Source: Syntrophomonadaceae bacterium
Lineage (GTDB): Bacteria > Bacillota > Syntrophomonadia > Syntrophomonadales > Syntrophomonadaceae
Length of the DNA stretch: 5,651 nt
Direction: 5' to 3'
Assembly (NCBI GenBank): GCA_028683995.1
Contig: JAQUGU010000113.1
Location: forward strand, 1 to 5,651
Below are positions 4,735 to 5,651 of this stretch, piece after piece. A program made the translations under genes and the position numbers. Each line of letters begins with the position of its first letter. The stretch's first letter is position 1. Under the pieces are notes generated by a model. That model saw only the letters and a program-made list of their open reading frames with translations, did no database searches and was not told where the DNA came from.

Positions 4735-5651
4735 CTACTTTTCAATTGGATTATTTGGGTCACCCGCCCATTCACTAAATGAGGCATTGTAGTTTTTAGC
4801 GTTTTCATACCCACACATGCGCAGTAATTCGGTCATAAAGCCGGAACGTATACCTACGGTACAATAGGATATCACTTCATCCCCGGGTTTAAGTCCGGCC
4901 TGGACAAACATATCCTTCAGTTCAGCTACTGTCTTGACGGTTCCATCGGGATTAAATGCATCACGGTAATGCAGGTGAATAGCACCGGGAATATGTCCTC
5001 TGACTCTTTCGCCATGATCAGTCTTACCGGTAAACTCTTCCGGCGATCTGGTGTCCAGTAATTTAACCTTATCCTTATTGGCTTTGATATATTCAGTAGT
5101 TGCCAGTAGCGATGTATCCGGATTAGTAATGGAAAAAGATACAGCTTTAACCTGCGGGGTATCCTTTGTCCCCTCACCACCTGCCTTCTGCCATGCAGGC
5201 CATCCACCAAAAAGCATCCTGGAGTTTTCTAAACCAGCTATTCTAAGCATCCAAACGACCCTTCCGTCCTCACCCAGTCCAGCCGGATCGTTATAAACTA
5301 CGATATCCTTCTTCCCATCAATACCAAATTCACCAAGTTTTTTGCTTAACTGTTCATTGGATAACACCACACCCCACCCCGGTTCACCCTGTTTGGGTTG
5401 CATATTGGATAAAGCCTGCCAGGTTATATTTACAGCTCCGGGAATGTGACCTTTCTTGTATTCCTTATCCGCCCGGGCATCAACAATGGTTACCTGGCCG
5501 AGGTTTTCTTGCAGCCACTGGGCATCAACATAGTAGGCTTCCATAGCCTGGTCGGTTAACCTGGGTGCATTATTAGGTGAAGAATTGACTTCTTGCTTGT
5601 TACTACTACAACCACCCAGGCTAAACAATAAGAGGAAAATAGCGGTAATAG
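4735..5651 (-). CDS. Secreted two-domain rhodanese (thiosulfate sulfurtransferase-like) lipoprotein, 5' end outside window
   Basis: The reading frame stays open to the window edge, and the visible N-terminus ITAIFLLLFSLGGCSS is the hydrophobic core and lipobox (LGG-C) of a lipoprotein signal peptide. The true start is therefore beyond 5651, and an in-frame TTG at 5628 is not the start. Counting from 5628, Cys7 would be lipidated, anchoring the protein outside the membrane. Two rhodanese domains follow at about 33-147 and 174-290. The first has GHIPGAVNITW but no catalytic Cys (VVYNDPAGLGED), as usual for the inactive half. The second has LLDTRSPEEF, GHIPGAIHLHY and the active loop around Cys256 in ISYCTVGIRSG, ending with NYNASFSEWAGDPNNPIEK, close to the SseA/CysA-type C-terminus. 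It should transfer sulfane sulfur from thiosulfate or a similar donor to a thiophilic acceptor outside the cell membrane. It lies 27 nt before the TVP38 gene. Confidence 0.92.
   Translation of the reverse strand, partial: ITAIFLLLFSLGGCSSNKQEVNSSPNNAPRLTDQAMEAYYVDAQWLQENLGQVTIVDARADKEYKKGHIPGAVNITWQALSNMQPKQGEPGWGVVLSNEQLSKKLGEFGIDGKKDIVVYNDPAGLGEDGRVVWMLRIAGLENSRMLFGGWPAWQKAGGEGTKDTPQVKAVSFSITNPDTSLLATTEYIKANKDKVKLLDTRSPEEFTGKTDHGERVRGHIPGAIHLHYRDAFNPDGTVKTVAELKDMFVQAGLKPGDEVISYCTVGIRSGFMTELLRMCGYENAKNYNASFSEWAGDPNNPIEK

Noticed and set aside
4926..5296. Open frames on both strands within the rhodanese gene
   Set aside because: They are shadows of the rhodanese coding frame, which has intact domain and active-site motifs.

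Overview
The window is a slice through one tightly packed cluster in which every supported gene lies on the minus strand, so transcription runs from high to low coordinates. Both ends cut into genes. Moderate GC, purine-rich Shine-Dalgarno (SD) sites, a TTG start and a rhodanese lipoprotein suggest an anaerobic, Gram-positive Clostridia-type organism (Desulfotomaculum/Peptococcaceae-like). That placement is inference; there is no rRNA or other marker gene here.

Order in the direction of transcription: (1) two-domain rhodanese lipoprotein, with its 5' end outside the window; (2) TVP38/TMEM64-family membrane protein; (3) flippase-like protein of the lysylphosphatidylglycerol synthase TM family (UPF0104); (4) cysteine-rich protein of the C_GCAxxG_C_C putative redox family; (5) family-2 glycosyltransferase of the TIGR04283 type; (6) MobA/CofC-like nucleotidyltransferase of the TIGR04282/DUF2064 type; (7) biotin-synthase-like radical SAM protein of unknown reaction; (8) the first 87 residues of a second TVP38/TMEM64 protein, running off the left edge. 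Genes 2 to 7 abut or overlap, and the outermost gaps are 27 and 23 nt. No promoter or terminator is visible, so the whole window looks like the interior of one operon with translational coupling.

Functional picture: the nucleotidyltransferase and glycosyltransferase are a recurring pair, one probably activating a small molecule and the other transferring it. The three integral membrane proteins (two TVP38, one UPF0104) suggest handling of a lipid or lipid-linked product. The radical SAM enzyme, the Cys-rich protein and the outward-facing sulfurtransferase add radical, redox and sulfur chemistry. The automatic label for genes 5 and 6 would be 'arsenosugar biosynthesis', but no arsenic methyltransferase (ArsM) or ArsS lies in the window, so the real product is open. 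The combination looks like an uncharacterised envelope or metalloid/sulfur pathway and is the main point of interest.

There is no stretch above 300 bases without a gene, and no RNA gene, CRISPR array or mobile element was seen.
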